NCBI GenBank assembly: GCA_016207765.1
Contig: JACQOY010000129.1
Coordinates: 1 to 9,449, forward strand
Source: Deltaproteobacteria bacterium
Lineage (GTDB): Bacteria > UBA10199 > SBBF01
DNA length: 9,449 nucleotides
Reading direction: 5' to 3'
Below are positions 7,001 to 9,449 of this stretch, one piece after another. Under the pieces are notes generated by a model, which saw only the letters and a program-made list of their open reading frames with translations, was not told the origin of the DNA and did not search any database. Numbering within the stretch: the stretch's first letter is position 1; every line of letters starts with the position of its first letter. A program made the translations under genes and the position numbers.

Positions 7001-7833
7001 GCAAGCGACCCCGGATCGGTCAAAAAGAGGAGGTGGATGGCGGTCTTGTTGTCGCTGTATAAGGGGCCGAATATTCTTTGGAGCCTCCCCTTGTGCCGGT
7101 TTAATTTTTCAAATGCCCTGTCATCCACCGGGAGCATGTTCTTGTTCTTCAGGATGAGATCGAAGTCCATCCGGCCTTGCGGCGCCTCGCCGGACAGTCC
7201 TTTGTAGTTTTTCAGGAACGAGGCGATTGCGGAGTTTTTGAGGGATTGCAGAAAGCCGGTGATGAGGTTTTCGACCTGTTCGTCAAACTTGTCCGCCGCG
7301 TTTTCTTCCGTAATCGCCGATTCACCGCCAAGTGTCACGCGCAACCCGTCATAAGCGATTTCCAATTGGAATTGCAAGAAGGCGGCATCAAATAGATCGA
7401 GGAAGAGCCGGGGGTGAAAGGGCCAGTCGTATTGTTCGTGGAGTTCGCGATAAAGTCGCTGAAAGGCCGGGATGGCCGGGAGTTCGTTTTTATAGACCCG
7501 CAGGATCATTTCGCACTCATCGGATGTCCGGGGGTAAAAATTGTATTCGTGAAGGAGAACCAGAAGATTTTTAAACTCGTCATCGTTCAACCGGGAATGA
7601 AGGATGGCCTCCATTTCGGGCGAAAGACTTATGGAACTTTGTGAGTGGCGCCACAACGAAATGCCAAAAGGGGCGGAGTTCAGCCTTCGCGAAGGCGAAC
7701 TATGGGGATTCGCCATCTTAAACCGGGTTCCGCCGGCGGAAGGGACGTCTGCCGGGGGAATATCTGGCGGGGACTCGTGACCTAAATCCGGGATTCCGGC
7801 CGCTGTTTTGCGATCTGTGACGATCGGGGTCAT
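3709..7833 (-). CDS. Giant helical-repeat protein with C-terminal JAB/DUF4329-like domain, 1374 aa
   Basis: Residues 1-70 are Pro/Ser-rich and probably disordered, with no signal peptide or membrane segment. Residues about 80-1090 are rich in Leu, Phe, Tyr and acidic residues and look all-helical. The clearest repeats are at 956-1080, where the F of SDEF, APDF and SEDF recurs exactly every 41 residues, each time followed by two hydrophobic helical stretches. More diverged copies start near 671, 705, 746, 834 and 876. Residues about 1272-1374 form a different domain: HQH (His1309, His1311), then GADITFAKTYAVDG (1331-1344) and a short beta-like tail with GDVAFLGAF. The spacing and the DIxFAK...DG stretch recall DUF4329/JAB-type metallopeptidase domains found at the ends of polymorphic toxins. 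The usual Ser of the JAMM SxxD appears replaced (Glu1330 before Asp1333), so activity is uncertain. The ATG at 7833 follows the previous stop by 8 nt without a strong Shine-Dalgarno; Met40 is an alternative start but has none either. Cellular location is unknown. Confidence 0.85.
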   Translation of the reverse strand: MTPIVTDRKTAAGIPDLGHESPPDIPPADVPSAGGTRFKMANPHSSPSRRLNSAPFGISLWRHSQSSISLSPEMEAILHSRLNDDEFKNLLVLLHEYNFYPRTSDECEMILRVYKNELPAIPAFQRLYRELHEQYDWPFHPRLFLDLFDAAFLQFQLEIAYDGLRVTLGGESAITEENAADKFDEQVENLITGFLQSLKNSAIASFLKNYKGLSGEAPQGRMDFDLILKNKNMLPVDDRAFEKLNRHKGRLQRIFGPLYSDNKTAIHLLFLTDPGSLATYRETGRAGAIKTGQVFSKETFEYLQGGVPDDFYPFLSWLGREFNHEIDLNTCKYLLKDWQGHPGLIYDGALATDIKQWAVELQVTVNPELIFRYLWNEKEKETWQALTALYPLRMTDDNYVENKDAVTDLLDPKWAPHLQILLDPHLAPLITALADAKTGNVGTKENTGPSLISLFESTALLKSIDDDKAALVILGDLHKMGVVMKSFDLKIYSPSIRALLLQMTNEPSMLKELEALITGYRLRGRIDLPGIIEFFRLPADNRKILLDPQSIDSFNSWMDPLHTQFAYQLQYSDLLKWYSTGYDERLRGLLLSLLTDPEGGRFTQEMMGILEISSADINIILIMVEVYQQYRNGRDWPQTLWGLKKLAPETGHFSRHSFDLSDAQFKTLNDDRFQSFVKELPFEGTLNDVLSLTRDYTENKAFQNPDFVPFVRQVASDYQFSYTNPFQISALLEVYEDTEKRAFLLKPEVIEFNREEASRLKQPFSGVNFDDFYSLYTHRDLLKLSQMLKEVYGVDSGQSVSERNDVMFSGHAKSIKGLDYLAQIRASGLEVVLSDESNQEFYRYLHDTFGVGLNREELLLFGMLVQRDRFREEIESDAFGEFVKALKKEFSGYRVTIENLSEINDAKNHADFFDVARRLFTAYPELKGQMKGDYGQLELIVDLSANPPLLEKILSDEFRALVLSLQQGYGYAVTMGDLWAIYQLMQHNIPVAELFAPDFDRFLSATLSVTVKALPLGTLIQIHEIYQNPLDRDLLLSEDFNTIRYRLTAGGKSAFPVYHLKDVLILLKHPEQSETVIKQLADMGVGTSPLFRSLGGDLQADIALSTLPSLIYMTGNPKAEAAKTTLHKYFRFTDHVNDGFVYEQLTTRYTAAQLEKRCKERAGLLKDTGDLCLNDIYYALMSDAFDGNRGHLTSALSGAFAGDIHRTDHNFYSYDSYNNLSRFNLAELNKMGDLAGALGKNDELRKIIGQGIREDIETAIDTELGGIVNGSGAKMEIAYLSPETSYFNGAYTPTQETIDQLTTSAVFFHQHAASYDSADYASPSGSLFQEGADITFAKTYAVDGIVITSIREGAFAVHFYNERGDVAFLGAFDY
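4594..5856 (-). repeat. Protein-level tandem repeats of about 41 residues in the giant gene
   Basis: This covers residues about 660-1080 of the 1374-residue protein. A unit begins with a short acidic/proline turn ending in F or a similar residue (LNDDRF, QNPDF, LSDEF, APDF, LSEDF). A hydrophobic helix follows, then an aromatic-rich turn, then a second helix often carrying I/L-Y (AIYQLM, EIYQNP, EVYEDT). Two consecutive spacings are exactly 41 residues. Others by eye are near 34, 42 and 42. DNA similarity between units is low, so the array is old. Confidence 0.6.
7683..7741. repeat. Two perfect 14-bp palindromes in the 5' coding part of the giant gene
   Basis: GCCTTCGCGAAGGC at 7683-7696 and TTCCGCCGGCGGAA at 7728-7741 are each exact self-complements, 31 nt apart. 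They lie in the part encoding the disordered N-terminal segment. They might form small hairpins in the mRNA or be remnants of repetitive elements, and no function is shown. Confidence 0.4.
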
Positions 7834-7854
7834 AAAAAGGGTTACTTCTTTTTA
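7833..7854 (-). other. A/U-rich inverted repeat over the start of the large repeat-protein gene
   Basis: TAAAAAG at one end and its exact complement CTTTTTA at the other form a 7-bp stem with an 8-nt loop. It spans the stop of the metallopeptidase gene and the first base of the next ATG. No good Shine-Dalgarno lies at the usual distance before this ATG, so translation of the large protein may depend on coupling to the preceding gene. The stem is almost all A-U and may not be stable. Confidence 0.3.
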
Positions 7855-9374
7855 GCCGCGCCCGGCACCTCTTCGTCCCCGGGGTGGACCTCGCGGTTTA
7901 AGAAGGGGACCATGACGGTGTCGACGTAGGTTATTCCCTCGATCAGCTTGTCTTGGGCGGCAAGATTAAACGCCTCAAGAAACATTCGTTCGGCCCTGAG
8001 TTTGAAGTAATTGTAACCACCCCGGACATTCGGCATCTCTTTTTCAAGTTGCTGAATGTAGATGTTCAGGCTTAGCTGGATGCTTAATTCCACCTCGGCG
8101 TAAGAAGGGGCTCTTTTTGCAATGGCTTTAATCTCGAAGATACGATTGAAAACCTTAGACCCAATATCGAGGAAGTAGTTGAAACGGTACGTTTGGATAA
8201 TTGCCGTTTTGAGCGCCGCCCGTTGTTGTTCCTGCAATCCCACATCGTTTGAAGAAACAATCGATTGCGCCAAGGCGAATTTTCGTTCCTCAAGTTTTGA
8301 CGACCCGTATATTTTTCCCCGCTGATAATCTGCGATGGTATCCATTCGTTGCAATATATCCTTATTGTGAAGCATCGTTTCATGCGACAGAGTCAACGAC
8401 GGGAGTCCATTTTTCACCCGCTTTTCCTTTTCTGTTTCCCTTGCCGTGGTTTCAGCGGCGTAGTGAAAAGCCTGCTTCTCCCCCAGGGAGTAAATCATCA
8501 AGACTCCATCCACCTCGTGAGCCTCGAGTTCCATATCCGTGAGGGACATTGTTTTGTCGCGCCCCGTCAAGGTTTGGTGCGCGTGAACGGCCTCATGAAT
8601 GATGACAAGCCCCACACGGGCCATATCATCCATATGTAATCGATCGATGGTGATCGTTCCCAGCATTTTTCCCGTGGTATCTTCGTGGAAGAGGGCCTCA
8701 GACGCCAGATCCAATGATTCGACGCCTCCCACCAGTCGCCCCTGAAGAATCTGTTCGTGCAACGCCATCATGTCCGCCGAAAATGTCGGCGAGACTGGTT
8801 TTTTGCCCTGGGAGATGATGTCGTCGTTTAAATGAACGGCATTCGCCAGAATGATGTCCACCATCGCGGTGAGGCCAAAGCTGGCTTTATCGCCGGCGTT
8901 TCCGCCAGCGGTAAAAACAGGCAGTGTTCGCAGGATATTTAAGCCCTGAAGCATTTCGGGAAAAGCGGAAAGGGGGGTCTGTTTGGCGTACTGTTTGATA
9001 TATTCCTTCACAATCGTCTGTTCCATGGGGGTTAAGGCGGTGAGTTCCCGCCGGGCAAAGCCGGAAATAAAATAGTCGCGCGCCCAAATCAGCCTGCCGG
9101 CGGAGGCGCTCTGCAGTCCGATTAATTCTTTGCTCTGCAGGGATTGCGGGTTGATTTCAAAATCGCTTTCTTCCAGATAAAAATCGCCGTCGCTTTTGGC
9201 GATGTCGATTAAACTTTTTTCCCCGTCGGACAAACCGGCGAGCCCCTCGGTAAAGGCCAGGTCGATAGGGGGTATCGACTCCTCTTTTTTTGCCGGTGCG
9301 GGCGTCGTTTCGGCCTTCGGCGTTTCATTTTCATTCGTGCCGCTACAGGCGGCAATCAGGGCGATAAGGCTCAT
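7842..9374 (-). CDS. Putative lipoprotein zinc metallopeptidase (HEAVH motif), 510 aa
   Basis: I do not recognise the family by name. The protein starts with a hydrophobic leader, MSLIALIAAC, whose IAAC fits a lipobox with lipidation at Cys10. A Thr/Pro/Ala/Lys/Glu-rich linker (residues 12-36) typical of membrane-tethered lipoproteins follows. The rest looks largely helical. At residues 257-267, VIIHEAVHAHQ contains HExxH (His260, Glu261, His264), the zinc-peptidase signature with the usual hydrophobic flanks. About 18 residues later, ELEAHEVDG (282-290) supplies Glu282 or Glu284 as a plausible third ligand, as in gluzincin-type peptidases. The known family role would be hydrolysis of a peptide bond; substrate and activity here are unknown. 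The C-terminal tail (about 485-510) ends in AAKKK, and its last part is repeated almost exactly at 3647-3704. The gene heads the visible operon and its stop is 8 nt before the next start. An outer-membrane or periplasmic location is inferred from the leader. It could be a structural pseudo-peptidase. Confidence 0.85.
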   Translation of the reverse strand: MSLIALIAACSGTNENETPKAETTPAPAKKEESIPPIDLAFTEGLAGLSDGEKSLIDIAKSDGDFYLEESDFEINPQSLQSKELIGLQSASAGRLIWARDYFISGFARRELTALTPMEQTIVKEYIKQYAKQTPLSAFPEMLQGLNILRTLPVFTAGGNAGDKASFGLTAMVDIILANAVHLNDDIISQGKKPVSPTFSADMMALHEQILQGRLVGGVESLDLASEALFHEDTTGKMLGTITIDRLHMDDMARVGLVIIHEAVHAHQTLTGRDKTMSLTDMELEAHEVDGVLMIYSLGEKQAFHYAAETTARETEKEKRVKNGLPSLTLSHETMLHNKDILQRMDTIADYQRGKIYGSSKLEERKFALAQSIVSSNDVGLQEQQRAALKTAIIQTYRFNYFLDIGSKVFNRIFEIKAIAKRAPSYAEVELSIQLSLNIYIQQLEKEMPNVRGGYNYFKLRAERMFLEAFNLAAQDKLIEGITYVDTVMVPFLNREVHPGDEEVPGAAKKK

Positions 9375-9449
9375 TGTTTCTCCTCTTCATTCAAAGGGGT
9401 AGGGTGTAACTCTCTTATCGGCCTATTTAAATAAAGGTTGCGTGATATT
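9371..9449 (-). CDS. Possible 3' end of an upstream gene (partial, runs off the window)
   Basis: Reading the minus strand from the window edge, one frame stays open for 25 sense codons and ends in TGA at 9373-9371. This TGA overlaps the ATG of the following lipoprotein gene as ATGA. The same overlap joins the last two genes of the cluster (926-923), so a further upstream operon member is possible. The readable tail is hydrophilic and ends in NEEEKQ. Twenty-five open codons are expected by chance fairly often, so this is weak. The alternative is that the 75 nt are the promoter and leader of the operon. I see no convincing -35/-10 pair there, only an A+T-rich stretch around 9424-9436. Confidence 0.25.
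   Translation of the reverse strand, partial: ISRNLYLNRPIRELHPTPLNEEEKQ
9380..9387 (-). promoter_or_regulatory. Shine-Dalgarno of the metallopeptidase-like lipoprotein gene
   Basis: On the minus strand AAGAGGAG lies 5 nt before the ATG at 9374. An in-frame TGA occurs just upstream, so no longer start in this frame is possible. This fixes the N-terminus and hence the very short leader peptide. Confidence 0.75.

Noticed and set aside
9372..9390. An out-of-frame ATG upstream of the peptidase gene reading MKRRN, which would make a normal basic n-region if one base were shifted
   Set aside because: The Lys/Arg codons coincide with the AAGAGGAG Shine-Dalgarno, so the match is explained by purine-rich sequence. 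That ATG has no ribosome site of its own and the frame stops after 15 codons.

Overview
The window holds one compact, single-direction gene cluster. Five genes lie on the minus strand and almost fill it, reading from position 9374 down to 21. Gaps are 8 nt or less or genes overlap by 4 nt, except for 70 nt at 3639-3708 filled by a relic of another gene. This looks like one operon. I see no tRNA, rRNA, CRISPR array, insertion sequence or convincing terminator. Base composition is roughly balanced, with the 923-1738 gene visibly more A+T-rich. Three products begin with lipoprotein-like leaders ending in Cys, so a Gram-negative (diderm) bacterium is likely. The mix of lipoproteins, MORN-like repeats and very large helical-repeat proteins resembles uncultured deltaproteobacterial or Bdellovibrionota-like genomes. 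That placement is inference only.

Layout in transcription order: (1) 9374-7842, a lipoprotein with a zinc-metallopeptidase HEAVH motif; (2) 7833-3709, a 1374-residue protein of about 41-residue helical repeats, ending in a JAB/DUF4329-like domain with an HxH motif; (3) 3707-3636, a short relic nearly identical to the 3' end of gene 1, which can also be read as a 20-codon ORF; (4) 3632-1743, a 629-residue protein made of about nineteen 30-residue MORN-like repeats; (5) 1738-923 and (6) 926-21, two small lipoprotein-like proteins, each with six cysteines after the leader. The 75 nt upstream of gene 1 may hold the end of another gene, overlapping gene 1 as ATGA.

How the genes may work together: the cluster combines two different putative metal-dependent peptidase folds with a large repeat scaffold, a repeat-built surface-type protein and two probably disulfide-bonded lipoproteins. 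The best reading is an uncharacterised cell-surface or envelope module. The orphan copy of the gene-1 3' end between genes 2 and 4 suggests that peptidase-plus-repeat-protein units were once duplicated in tandem and then rearranged. None of the five proteins is one I can name with a gene symbol, and functional calls rest on motifs read by eye.
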